Below, piece after piece: positions 7,917 through 16,707 of a DNA stretch of 64,000 nucleotides. Under the pieces are notes generated by a model that made no database searches, was not told the DNA's origin, and saw only the letters and a list, made by a program, of their open reading frames with translations. The DNA is from Faucicola osloensis_D (lineage in GTDB: Bacteria > Pseudomonadota > Gammaproteobacteria > Pseudomonadales > Moraxellaceae), in NCBI GenBank assembly GCA_020041925.1, contig CP083409.1; one strand, 5' to 3'. How positions within the stretch are numbered: the first letter of the stretch is position 1; every line of letters starts with the position of its first letter. Both the position numbers and the translations under genes were made by a program.

Positions 7917-9925
7917 TTATCTTTTTCCGTAATAATACGTGGGGATTTTTTGCTCGCATTGGCTGCAATTTTTGATTTGATAAAACTAAAAGGATTGTAC
8001 GGGCTATCGAGTACACTAGCGGGTACAATCTGACGAATTTTAGCCATCACTGCCGTATTATCACCTTTGGGCTTGTCATCATCCGCTAGGATTTTTGATT
8101 GGACTATTTGGGTGGTGGTAATTTCATTGCTAAAACTTGTGTCATCTAGGTTACTGATATCCCAACGCATATTGTCAAAATTATTGGCATTCAAATAATT
8201 ATCAATCGCAAATTTATGCTCGTCTGTGGCACTGCCATGTTGTGTGGATGAGGGAGTCGCTTTGTTTTCGCCATGACTGTCGTATTTACTGTTACTTTCT
8301 TCAAGCGTTTTTAGCGGATGTTTGTCATCTAATCCCTTATCATTTGACAAGTGTTTTTGATTATCATGAACTTGCTTAGTAACTGAAGATTCATGTGACA
8401 ATTCATCCGATAACTCATCGCTATTTAAGGCATTAAAATCACGCGGTTGACTCGATAAGCTACCCTGACCTTTAAAATCAAGCGTACCATCAAAGCCAGT
8501 CGCTTGCTCGGCGTCAGTTTCTTTGATGCGTTTATCTTCATTGACCACATCACTGACTTGACCGCCTGATAGACCTGAACCTTCACGTTGACCGGCTAGT
8601 TTGTTGCCTTTACCTTTATCTTTTTTTCCTGTATCTGGCTCGATGTCTTCGGCGTTTGGGGTCTGACGCGGTGCGATACTATCAAAAATACTTGCCATTG
8701 ACACATCAAAATTATATTTGAGCATGGCTTCACCACGGGCTAAGGTATTAATCCATTGCACAGTCCAAGGCGCGTTATTTTTAAGTTTTCGCAAATCCTT
8801 TTCATGCGGTAAAGGATAGGGCATATTTTGATAAAAATCCCAAAAACTATAATCATCGAGCGAGCGTTTGAGGACATACTCATCTTTGTCACTGGTGGTG
8901 ATGAGATTGTTATCTTGTAAAAAGCTAATATAAGTGTACCAATTTGGCATCTCTTGGCGACCTAGCACATCACGCAGACCAGCTTCGGTGACGACATTGC
9001 CTTTTTTATGCTCACGGTATAACACGTTTAGCATATCCATCAAGCTAAACAACGCATGACGGGGAAAGATTTCTTTGGTCTCAAAAATGGTCAAGCAGTA
9101 GCTGATTTGCACGCCAAGCAGGATAATATTCCAAGAAATATAAATCCAAAGTAAGAACAACGGCAAAATCGCAAACGCCCCATACACCGCTTTATAACTG
9201 GTAAAGTTGTCAACAATTGCGCCAAAGGTGAGTTTTAAGATTTCAAAGATAATCCCAACCACAACACCGGCAACCAGCGCATGTTTAAAACGTACTTGGC
9301 AGCGCGGGATAAACCAATACATGGTCACCAACCCCATCAGCACAATCGCAATCGAGCCGATTTGTACCCAAATCGCCCAGTCAATCCCATAACCGCCAAT
9401 TTTTTGATTTAAAAAACTTAGACTTTGCACGGTGCTTGAAATAATCATGACGATGGCAAGCACAATAGGCAACAGGGTAATAATGACCCAGTAACGCACA
9501 AGATTGAGCCAGCTGGTCTCTTTTTTTTCAACACGCCAAATTTGGTTAAACGCGGTTTCAATCGTCATTAAAGTGGAAATGGTGGTAAAAAATAAGATAC
9601 CCACACCGATAATGGTTAAGTTCGATGAATTACTGGTAAATTGGTTGAGATACTTGGTGACCTGTAATCCGGTACTGGGCAAAATATTGCTAAATATCAA
9701 GTTTTGAATCTGCTCACGCGCTTCTGCTAACTGCGGAATGGTGGAGAGAATCACAACCAACAAGGTTAAAATCGGCACAATAGACAGCAGCGTGGTATAC
9801 GTCAGTAACGCAGCTTTTTGGCTACAATTATCATCGATAAAATTTTTGATAAGGTACATCAAAAACTGCACCCATTTATGTTTAAAAATGGATAATTTTT
9901 TTAGTTTGGCAATGAGTTCATTCAT
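7904..9925 (-). CDS. YihY/BrkB-family inner-membrane protein with long hydrophilic tail
   Basis: 673 residues. The first 280 are the YihY (formerly called RNase BN) membrane domain: about six helices, with the family blocks ALLTYTTLLSIVPILTLLV near 40-58 and WIYISWNIILLGVQISY near 260-276. A soluble winged-helix-like region of about 120 residues follows. From about residue 408 there is a 260-residue tail rich in Ser, Asp, Lys and Asn that looks disordered, making the protein far longer than the usual 280-430. Molecular role unknown; the old RNase BN assignment for the family was withdrawn. In Pseudomonas a yihY-like gene also neighbours wrbA (from memory). The stop is in a 13-bp triplicate repeat. 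Confidence 0.9.
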   Translation of the reverse strand: MNELIAKLKKLSIFKHKWVQFLMYLIKNFIDDNCSQKAALLTYTTLLSIVPILTLLVVILSTIPQLAEAREQIQNLIFSNILPSTGLQVTKYLNQFTSNSSNLTIIGVGILFFTTISTLMTIETAFNQIWRVEKKETSWLNLVRYWVIITLLPIVLAIVMIISSTVQSLSFLNQKIGGYGIDWAIWVQIGSIAIVLMGLVTMYWFIPRCQVRFKHALVAGVVVGIIFEILKLTFGAIVDNFTSYKAVYGAFAILPLFLLWIYISWNIILLGVQISYCLTIFETKEIFPRHALFSLMDMLNVLYREHKKGNVVTEAGLRDVLGRQEMPNWYTYISFLQDNNLITTSDKDEYVLKRSLDDYSFWDFYQNMPYPLPHEKDLRKLKNNAPWTVQWINTLARGEAMLKYNFDVSMASIFDSIAPRQTPNAEDIEPDTGKKDKGKGNKLAGQREGSGLSGGQVSDVVNEDKRIKETDAEQATGFDGTLDFKGQGSLSSQPRDFNALNSDELSDELSHESSVTKQVHDNQKHLSNDKGLDDKHPLKTLEESNSKYDSHGENKATPSSTQHGSATDEHKFAIDNYLNANNFDNMRWDISNLDDTSFSNEITTTQIVQSKILADDDKPKGDNTAVMAKIRQIVPASVLDSPYNPFSFIKSKIAANASKKSPRIITEKDKPDS

Positions 9926-10161
9926 AGTAGTTCTTATTGATAAAAAATTTCAAAGTTTGACCATCAAATCGGCGAAAAAGGCAGTGATTGTATGGCAGTA
10001 TGGTATCATATTCAAAAAAATTGTTTATTGAATTACTGTGAACAGTTTTGGTGTTTTGCAATTGGCAATCTGGCTAGTAGATTGCTTTGACCCTGCCATC
10101 AAAATTTATTCACCCAAACTAGCTTGACGTAACAATTATCAAAATTGATGTGAGAAAAACC

Positions 10162-10767
10162 ATGAGTCAACCTTATATTTTAGTCTTGTACTACAGCCAA
10201 AATGGCTCTACCAAAGATTTGGCGTATCTGGTCGCACAAGGTATTGAAGACAGTGGCACAGGCATCGCCGCACGTATTCGCACGGTACCCAAGGTCAGTA
10301 GCGAGACTGAAAAAATTGCGCCAAGTATTCCTGATGAGGGTGACCTGTACGCCAGCATGGATGACTTAAAAAACTGTGTGGGGCTGGCACTCGGCAGCCC
10401 CACCCATTTTGGCAATATGGCAGCATCGATGAAGTATTTTTGGGATAATAGCGTCACAATTTGGCTCGCGGGGGATTTGCAAAACAAACCGGCATCTGTA
10501 TTTACCAGTACGGGTACCATGCACGGTGGTCAGGAGACGACCTTGACTAGCATGATGACGCCGCTACTGCATCATAGTATGGTGATTGTGGGAATTCCCT
10601 ATAGTGAGCCTGCGCTCAATACCACGAGCCAAGGTGGAAGCCCGTATGGTGCAAGCCATGTCAGTGGCGCAAAGCATGACCACATCATGACCGCGGACGA
10701 AAAAACGTTAGCCATCGCCCAAGGTCAACGTCTAGCCAAAATTGCCAAGGCATTACAAGCGTTATGA
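10162..10767 (+). CDS. WrbA-like NAD(P)H:quinone oxidoreductase (flavodoxin fold)
   Basis: An FMN-binding flavodoxin-fold protein of 201 residues from the ATG at 10162. A GTG at 10150 is possible but no better supported. The phosphate-binding loop YYSQNGSTKDLA is at the N terminus. GSPTHFGNMAASMKYF and the TGTMHGGQETT segment match WrbA-type quinone reductases, which pass two electrons from NAD(P)H to quinones and so avoid semiquinone radicals. Its stop codon sits within a perfect 17-bp tandem duplication that also creates the start of the next gene. The closely spaced DUF2069 gene downstream suggests cotranscription. Confidence 0.9.
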   Translation: MSQPYILVLYYSQNGSTKDLAYLVAQGIEDSGTGIAARIRTVPKVSSETEKIAPSIPDEGDLYASMDDLKNCVGLALGSPTHFGNMAASMKYFWDNSVTIWLAGDLQNKPASVFTSTGTMHGGQETTLTSMMTPLLHHSMVIVGIPYSEPALNTTSQGGSPYGASHVSGAKHDHIMTADEKTLAIAQGQRLAKIAKALQAL

Positions 10768-10789
10768 GAAAACAAGCGTTATGAGAAAA
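10756..10789. repeat. 17-bp tandem duplication joining wrbA-like and DUF2069 genes
   Basis: CAAGCGTTATGAGAAAA is present twice without mismatch (10756-10772, 10773-10789). Copy one holds the stop codon of the first gene with an ATGA overlap; copy two supplies the ATG (10781) of the second. Confidence 0.92.
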
Positions 10790-11203
10790 AAAGACCCGCA
10801 CTCACTATCTGCCCCCAAACCCATTTATCCCATCCACCAACGCTTAACCCTAGTATGGTGGGTTTGGCTGGGGTTTCGATTGCTGGCAGTACCGCTATTG
10901 ACGTATTGGTTAGCAAGTGCAAAGCCTGCTATAGTCGGGGGGATTGCTTGGCAAGCTTTGTGGTTGATACCTGCACTCTTATCAACGCCTTATATCGTGA
11001 AAGGCAAGAGCCCATACGCGCTATTGCTGCTAAGTATGCTCACTTTTGTATATTTGGGGGGCAGTGGTATGGTTGCACTAAAATACGGCTATCAAACGCA
11101 TTGGGGGTTGATGGCTGTGTGGTTGGTGGATTTTGTTTTGCTAGCATGGGTGAATTACTGGCTATTTATTTTGTTAAAACGACTGCCAAAAATGAATGGC
11201 TAA
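10781..11203 (+). CDS. DUF2069 family membrane protein
   Basis: A 140-residue integral membrane protein with about four helices: 26-45, 52-68, 76-93 and 105-128 in the form starting at 10781. The motif block GKSPYALLLLSMLTFVYLGG and the AVWLVDFVLLAWVNYWLF end are typical of DUF2069, a proteobacterial family without known function that often follows wrbA. I place the start at the ATG at 10781, inside the second copy of the 17-bp duplication; the ATG in the first copy (10764) runs into a stop after six codons. The gene is followed by a bidirectional terminator shared with the convergent esterase gene. Confidence 0.83.
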   Translation: MRKKDPHSLSAPKPIYPIHQRLTLVWWVWLGFRLLAVPLLTYWLASAKPAIVGGIAWQALWLIPALLSTPYIVKGKSPYALLLLSMLTFVYLGGSGMVALKYGYQTHWGLMAVWLVDFVLLAWVNYWLFILLKRLPKMNG

Positions 11204-11207
11204 TTGC

Positions 11208-11241
11208 CAAAAGAGCGTACCTAAGTCAAGTACGCTCTTTT
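11208..11241. terminator. Bidirectional intrinsic terminator
   Basis: AAAAGAGCGTAC (11208-11219) pairs with GTACGCTCTTTT (11229-11240) around a 9-base loop, with T-runs on both strands. It separates the convergent DUF2069 and esterase genes. Confidence 0.9.
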
Positions 11242-11269
11242 TATGCTAAAAAATTATGCTAAAACATCG

Positions 11270-11938
11270 TTAGGCCAACACATCATTTAGCCATTTACCG
11301 ATAATTTTGAGTTGCGGCATACATACTTGGTGCGCCATCGGATAGCTGTAAAACTGCGGCTGATAACCTTTTGACTCAAGCCATGCTTTGGCTTCTTGCC
11401 CAAGCTGTACTGGGACAACAGGGTCTTGTGTGCCATGATGAATGGCGATGTTTAGATTTTTATTAGCCTCACTTAAAGTTAGGCTATCTTTGGTCGCTAA
11501 ATAAGTCGACAGGGTTAACAGTCCGGCTAATGGTTTGTCATAGGTTAACGCGGTTTGATACGCCACCGCGCCACCTTGCGAAAATCCTGCAATCACAATA
11601 TGCTCAGGCGATACACCGCGCTCGGCTTCACGCGCGATTAACTCTCCAATCCAAGCCGCGGATTGTTCAATCTGTGCGGTGTCGATTTTGCGGTCCAGTG
11701 ACATTTCCAAAATATCATACCAAGCTGGCATCACATAACCTTGGTTGATGGTTACAGGAATGGCGGGGGCGTGAGGAAATACAAACCGTATGCCGTGGTT
11801 ACCATCGAGTCCCAAGTCAGGGACGACCGGCTCAAAGTCATGACCATTTGCGCCCAGTCCGTGTAGCCAAATCACCGCTCTATCAACCGGCAGATTGTTG
11901 GGATTGTGGATGACTTCAACCGTTTTTAATAAACTCAT
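11270..11938 (-). CDS. Carboxylesterase / lysophospholipase-like alpha/beta hydrolase
   Basis: A 222-residue alpha/beta hydrolase of the phospholipase/carboxylesterase (abhydrolase_2, EstB/YpfH) family. The nucleophile elbow GFSQGG is near residue 113-118, the catalytic Asp lies in HGTQDPVVPV near 169-178 and the His in YPMAHQVC near 200. The N-terminal WLHGLGANGHDFEP forms the oxyanion loop. Substrate not predictable; such enzymes act on short-chain esters or acyl-thioesters. I choose the ATG at 11938 because AAAGGAG lies 5 bases before it; a start five codons earlier would place that ribosome site inside the coding region. Upstream (11965-11996) is a 16-bp tandem duplication. Confidence 0.9.
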   Translation of the reverse strand: MSLLKTVEVIHNPNNLPVDRAVIWLHGLGANGHDFEPVVPDLGLDGNHGIRFVFPHAPAIPVTINQGYVMPAWYDILEMSLDRKIDTAQIEQSAAWIGELIAREAERGVSPEHIVIAGFSQGGAVAYQTALTYDKPLAGLLTLSTYLATKDSLTLSEANKNLNIAIHHGTQDPVVPVQLGQEAKAWLESKGYQPQFYSYPMAHQVCMPQLKIIGKWLNDVLA

Positions 11939-11964
11939 AAATTCTCCTTTCATGTGAAACTAAC

Positions 11965-11996
11965 AAATGTCATAAAAAATAAATGTCATAAAAATA
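11965..11996. repeat. 16-bp tandem duplication upstream of the esterase gene
   Basis: AAATGTCATAAAAAAT followed by AAATGTCATAAAAATA, 14 of 16 positions identical. It is A/T-rich and lies in the divergent gap between the esterase gene and hrpA. Confidence 0.7.
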
Positions 11997-12092
11997 ATTA
12001 GCGGATAGCTTAAAAATAGGGATAACGCTTGATTTTAGCTTATTCATACCACATTATCTAGGCAATGTTTACCATAAGAATAGCCTAAGTGA

Positions 12093-15000
12093 ATGAAAGA
12101 ACTTATATCGACTGCTGCACCATTAAATGATTCTCAACTAGACAAGCCTCAAATAGACAAGCACCAAGGTGTGAAATTACCGGTCATGGCAAAAGACAGC
12201 TATTATCTGTCACGCCTTGCCAAACAATTAAAACAAATCAAAGACAAAGAAAGCGAAGACTATACGTCAAGATTTGACCGCTATCAAAAACAACTCAAAC
12301 ACTCGCAAGAAAGAGTGCAAAGCCGTATCGCCAGTCTGCCAACGATACATCTAAACGAAGATTTGCCCGTCAGCCAACAAGCCGATAGACTCATCAAAGC
12401 CATCCAAGACCACCAAGTCATCATCGTGGCAGGGGAGACAGGCTCAGGCAAAACCACCCAATTACCTAAGATTGCCATGCTTGCCGGGCGAGGGGTAACA
12501 GGGCAAATCGGACACACACAGCCAAGACGATTAGCGGCGCGTAGTGTGGCAAATCGCATTGCTGAAGAATTAGGGGAAACGCTTGGACAGACAGTCAGCT
12601 TCAAAGTGCGTTTTACTGAGCAAGGCTCATCGGATTCCATTGTCAAACTGATGACCGACGGTATTTTGCTTGCCGAAATGGCGCATGACAAGTTTTTGAG
12701 CCGCTATGATACCATTATCATTGATGAAGCCCACGAGCGCAGTCTTAACATTGACTTTATCATGGGTTATCTCAAGCGTCTATTGCCAAAACGTCCTGAC
12801 TTAAAGGTGATTATCACATCGGCGACGCTCGACACAGCAAGGTTTAGCCAGTATTTTTCTAGCGTTGATGGTAAAACCAAAAAAGCGACGCCCGCGCCTG
12901 TATTTGTGGTTGAAGGTCGCAGTTATCCCGTAGAAGTGCGCTACCGTCCGTTGACGGAGGAGATTGTCACAGGTTCGGATGATGACAGCTTTGATGATGT
13001 CGAAGAAAACTTGCCCCGAGCGATTACCGCAGCGGTGGAAGAGTGCTATCAAGACGCTGCCAGCAAAGGGCATGCTGACCAAGCGGATATTTTGATTTTT
13101 GCGGCAACAGAAGCGCAAATTCATGATTTGGCAGATATTTTAAACCAATACGCCCCCCGTCATACCCAGATTTTGCCGTTATTCGCCCGTCAAAGTTTTG
13201 CCGAGCAACAGCAGATTTTTCACCCGACAGGCGGGCGTCGCATTATCATCGCCACCAATGTTGCCGAAACCGCCTTGACCGTGCCCAATATCCGCTACGT
13301 TATTGATTTGGGGTTTGCTCGGATGTCACGCTACGACTATCGCTCGCGGGTACAACGCCTGCCGATTGAAGCGATTAGCCAAGCTGCCGCCAATCAACGA
13401 AAAGGTCGCTGTGGACGTATCGCGGCAGGCGTGTGTATCCGTTTATATTCAGAGGAAGACTTTACCAGTCGCCCCGAATTTACCGAGCCTGAAATTTTGC
13501 GTACCAACTTGGCATCGGTGATTTTGCAAATGGCAAACTTGGGTCTGGGTGAGGTAGAAAACTTTGACTTTATCCAGCCACCCGACAATCGACTGGTCAA
13601 TGATGGGCGTAAACTGTTAGAAGAGTTGGGTGCGATTGTCACCAAAAAACCTGAAAATAGCCTAAGCGCATCTAATAACAATAGCAAAGGTCAATCCAAA
13701 CGCCATCCAAATCAACTCACCAAAGTCGGTCAAATGATGGCAAAAATGCCCATAGACCCTCGTTTGGCACGTATGCTGATTGCAGGTGAGCAATACGGTT
13801 GTCTCAAAGAGGTATTGGTGATTGTATCGGGCTTGTCAGTGCAAGACCCTCGAGAACGCCCGAGCGATAAGCAAACCCAAGCTGACCAAAAACACGCATT
13901 ATTTCGCCAAGCCGACAGCGATTTTTTATTTTATCTCAGTCTTTGGCAGGCAATTCATGGGGCCTTATTTCAAAGCAGTGGATTTAAAAGCGATGGATTT
14001 AAAAGTAGTGATCTTGACCATCAAAAAAATGAAACGTTAGACGATGAAGCCGCGCCAATCGCGCAAAGCCCGTATGAAAACGACAAACTAACCAACAGCC
14101 AACGTAAAAGCTTTGCCAAAAAACATTTTTTAAGCTCGCCGCGTTTACGTGAATGGCAACAAACCCATAGCCAGTTATTGCAAATGGTTGATGGCTTAAA
14201 ATTAACCATCAACCAAGAGCCAGCCAGTTATGTGCCTATTCACCGAGCATTGCTCACGGGTCTGCTGTCGTTTATTGCCCAAAAAGTCAATGACGTTGAC
14301 AAAAGCGGCAAGCTAATCAAAGCCAAACGTGGCGAGTATGTCACCGCGCGTCAGCACAAAGCCAAGATTTTTCCTGCCAGTACCTTGTTTAAGCAAAATC
14401 CGCTATGGGTGATGGCGTTTGAGGTGGTTGAGACCTCGCAGGTGTTTATGCGTACTGCTGCCAAAATCGAGCCAGAGTGGATTTTGGCGATGGCAGGGGA
14501 TTTGCTCAAATACCATTATTTTGAGCCGCATTGGTCAGCCAAAACGGGGCATGTCAAGGCATATGCCCAAATCAGCCTGTTTGGTCTGATTGTGGTGCAT
14601 AAACAACTGATGAATTATGAGCGGGTCAACCTTAGCGAGTCTCGAGAAATCTTTTTGCGAGATGCCTTGGTCTTAGGCAATTTAAATGCCCCGTCTACAG
14701 GCGATGGTAAAAAGGGCAAGTTGCCGCCATTTTTGCAGCATAATATAGATAAAGTCGCTGATGTATCCTTGATTGAAGATAAGCTGCGACGTCGAGACTT
14801 GTTGGTTGATGAAGAGCAATTATACGACTTTTATGCCAAGCGAGTGCCTGAGCATATCGCTAGTCGCAAAGTATTTGAGGATTGGCGAAAAGAAGTAGAA
14901 AAAACGGAGCCACAGTTTTTATTTTTTAGTGATAAAGATGTGCTCAACGAACAAGCACCCGCTACCCAAGCTTTCCCAGAAACATGGCAACTGGGTAATT

Positions 15001-16388
15001 TAAAACTACCCCTGTCGTATATTTTTGACCCGACCAGCGACGATGATGGCGTGACCATTAAAGTCCCGCTCGTTGCCTTACCACAGGTTGATGCGGTTGA
15101 ATTATTATGGGGTATTGCAGGGTGGCGCTATGAGCTGGTTTTGCAGCTATTAAAGACGTTGCCAAAAGATATTCGCCGGCAAATCGTGCCCGTGCCCGAT
15201 ACCGCCAAACAAATTTTTGACACGCTTGAAAAAAACCACCATGGCGGATTGCTAAAGCAACTGTGCCAAGCCTTAAACCAGCGCGGCGTGCGTGGGGCAA
15301 ACAATCAATTTGTAGAGCCAAAAGACTTTAATCCAAGCGAGGTTGAAACCTATCTGCAGCCACAAATTGCGTTGGTCGATGACAAAAACCGGCTGATTGA
15401 AAAAGGGCGAGATATTGACGCATTAAAACTGCGCCATCAGGTCACCACAAGTCAAGCCGTCGCCAGTGGTAAAGGCGTACATAGCGAGTTTCCCGAGCAT
15501 TTTAACTTTATGCAAAACCGCCACAGTGCAGGCGTGATGATTAAGCAGTTTTCGGCACTGGTTGCCGATGGACAGCCAAGCTATACCGATAAAAAGGCCG
15601 TTTCTATTCAGCAGTTTACCGATGTCAGTGTGGCACTCAACAAACACCGTCAAGGCTTGCTTGCTTTAATCGGCAATGAGCTCGGAGCAAAAGCCAGACA
15701 GCTTACCAGCCAAATTGATAAAAACTTTAAACTTGCCTTTGCGCCGCTTGGTGAGCTTGATAGACTCAAAGATTTACTGATTCATGCCACCCTTGATGCC
15801 ACTTTTGAAAAATTTGTTGCAGAGTTTGACCATGAAAAATTCACGGCAGGGATTCATGATAAAGAGTTGGTGATTGCCATCAATCAGTTGCCTTTGACGT
15901 TAGATGAATTTAACCAAGCCAAAGCCGTGGTGCTTGCCAATTTCTTGAGCGTTGGGCAAAGTGTATTAGTTCAGCTAAAATCGGTGTATGAGCAGTGGCA
16001 GCAAGTTCGCCAAAAACTGCTGCTACTTGACCGTGATATTTTTGAAGAAAGTATCGAAGATATCGAAGACCAGCTCGACGATTTGAGTTTGTCGGATTTT
16101 GTGTATCGCATGAGTTATCAAGATTGGCAGCAATATCCGCGTTATCTGCAGGCGTTGTTGGTGCGACTTGATAGGCTTGAGCACAATTTGGATGCCGATC
16201 TTGATGCCGTGTATCAGCTTGATAAACACATGGAAAGGCTGTCTGTTAAGGGTAATGATGAGACAATTATGCCGTATCGTTGGTTGGTTGAGGAGTTTCG
16301 GATTCAGCTGTTTGCCCAGCCAATGAAGACCCGCGTGCCTGTCTCAGATAAACGCCTAGAAAAATTGTGGGATGAATTGAATGGTTAA
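12093..16388 (+). CDS. hrpA: ATP-dependent RNA helicase HrpA (DEAH box)
   Basis: A 1431-residue DEAH-box helicase, longer than E. coli HrpA (1300). Domain order: helicase core with Walker A GETGSGKTTQ near 113-122, DEAH at 211-214, SAT near 243 and QRKGRCGR in motif VI; then winged-helix/HA2 and OB-fold parts; then the long C-terminal DUF3418 region. HrpA acts on mRNA and, in E. coli, rescues stalled ribosomes. Two hydrophilic inserts of low complexity are present, near 520-545 and 625-670; the second contains a 15-bp duplication (13974-14012). It starts at an ATG with a poor ribosome site; no better one is near. A terminator follows at 16391. Confidence 0.95.
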   Translation: MKELISTAAPLNDSQLDKPQIDKHQGVKLPVMAKDSYYLSRLAKQLKQIKDKESEDYTSRFDRYQKQLKHSQERVQSRIASLPTIHLNEDLPVSQQADRLIKAIQDHQVIIVAGETGSGKTTQLPKIAMLAGRGVTGQIGHTQPRRLAARSVANRIAEELGETLGQTVSFKVRFTEQGSSDSIVKLMTDGILLAEMAHDKFLSRYDTIIIDEAHERSLNIDFIMGYLKRLLPKRPDLKVIITSATLDTARFSQYFSSVDGKTKKATPAPVFVVEGRSYPVEVRYRPLTEEIVTGSDDDSFDDVEENLPRAITAAVEECYQDAASKGHADQADILIFAATEAQIHDLADILNQYAPRHTQILPLFARQSFAEQQQIFHPTGGRRIIIATNVAETALTVPNIRYVIDLGFARMSRYDYRSRVQRLPIEAISQAAANQRKGRCGRIAAGVCIRLYSEEDFTSRPEFTEPEILRTNLASVILQMANLGLGEVENFDFIQPPDNRLVNDGRKLLEELGAIVTKKPENSLSASNNNSKGQSKRHPNQLTKVGQMMAKMPIDPRLARMLIAGEQYGCLKEVLVIVSGLSVQDPRERPSDKQTQADQKHALFRQADSDFLFYLSLWQAIHGALFQSSGFKSDGFKSSDLDHQKNETLDDEAAPIAQSPYENDKLTNSQRKSFAKKHFLSSPRLREWQQTHSQLLQMVDGLKLTINQEPASYVPIHRALLTGLLSFIAQKVNDVDKSGKLIKAKRGEYVTARQHKAKIFPASTLFKQNPLWVMAFEVVETSQVFMRTAAKIEPEWILAMAGDLLKYHYFEPHWSAKTGHVKAYAQISLFGLIVVHKQLMNYERVNLSESREIFLRDALVLGNLNAPSTGDGKKGKLPPFLQHNIDKVADVSLIEDKLRRRDLLVDEEQLYDFYAKRVPEHIASRKVFEDWRKEVEKTEPQFLFFSDKDVLNEQAPATQAFPETWQLGNLKLPLSYIFDPTSDDDGVTIKVPLVALPQVDAVELLWGIAGWRYELVLQLLKTLPKDIRRQIVPVPDTAKQIFDTLEKNHHGGLLKQLCQALNQRGVRGANNQFVEPKDFNPSEVETYLQPQIALVDDKNRLIEKGRDIDALKLRHQVTTSQAVASGKGVHSEFPEHFNFMQNRHSAGVMIKQFSALVADGQPSYTDKKAVSIQQFTDVSVALNKHRQGLLALIGNELGAKARQLTSQIDKNFKLAFAPLGELDRLKDLLIHATLDATFEKFVAEFDHEKFTAGIHDKELVIAINQLPLTLDEFNQAKAVVLANFLSVGQSVLVQLKSVYEQWQQVRQKLLLLDRDIFEESIEDIEDQLDDLSLSDFVYRMSYQDWQQYPRYLQALLVRLDRLEHNLDADLDAVYQLDKHMERLSVKGNDETIMPYRWLVEEFRIQLFAQPMKTRVPVSDKRLEKLWDELNG
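13974..14012. repeat. 15-bp in-frame tandem duplication inside hrpA
   Basis: AGCAGTGGATTTAAA, AGCGATGGATTTAAA and the partial AGTAGTGAT lie head to tail. They encode SSGFK-SDGFK-SSD at about residues 628-640, in a linker-like insert. Confidence 0.8.
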
Positions 16389-16390
16389 TA

Positions 16391-16421
16391 AAAAAATCCG
16401 TCAAAATTTGGCGGATTTTTT
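16391..16421 (+). terminator. Intrinsic terminator of hrpA
   Basis: AAAAAATCCG (16391-16400) pairs with CGGATTTTTT (16412-16421), with extra pairs extending into the loop, followed by T-rich sequence. It begins two bases after the hrpA stop. Confidence 0.85.
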
Positions 16422-16647
16422 ATAAAATATTGATTTAAAATAATTTTTCTAAACTTTGTTTGAACTAAAATCATGATCAATAGTGTTTTTTCAGGGTATG
16501 GTTCATATTGAATAGTCATGATGGGGAGTGCTACAGTTGATAGGGACTTTACAAACAATAGGTTATAAACAATAGATTGATTTTTTTAGCATTTGAAATT
16601 TTTACCTATACAGTTAATTTGAGTCGATGAAAAATTAAAAAGTTGAT
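16422..16647. other. Non-coding gap hrpA-rimO
   Basis: A/T-rich gap without an open frame of note. It holds a 14-bp imperfect tandem repeat at 16553-16580 (AAACAATAGGTTAT / AAACAATAGATTGA). Nothing else is supported until the rimO promoter at 16648. Confidence 0.5.
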
Positions 16648-16676
16648 TTGGTAAAAACAGCAAAACTTAGTAAAAT
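16648..16676 (+). promoter_or_regulatory. Sigma70 promoter of rimO
   Basis: TTGGTA (16648-16653), 17 bases, TAAAAT (16671-16676). Transcription would start near 16683, 25 bases before the chosen ATG. The TTG at 16648 therefore belongs to the -35 box and is not a start codon. Confidence 0.65.
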
Positions 16677-16707
16677 AGTCAGATTAAATTTTTTAAAAGT
16701 GAAAGTC

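Noticed and set aside
9207..9707. Open frames on the plus strand inside the yihY gene, and many similar antisense frames
   Set aside because: They are shadows of strongly conserved coding regions, without ribosome sites or recognisable protein features.
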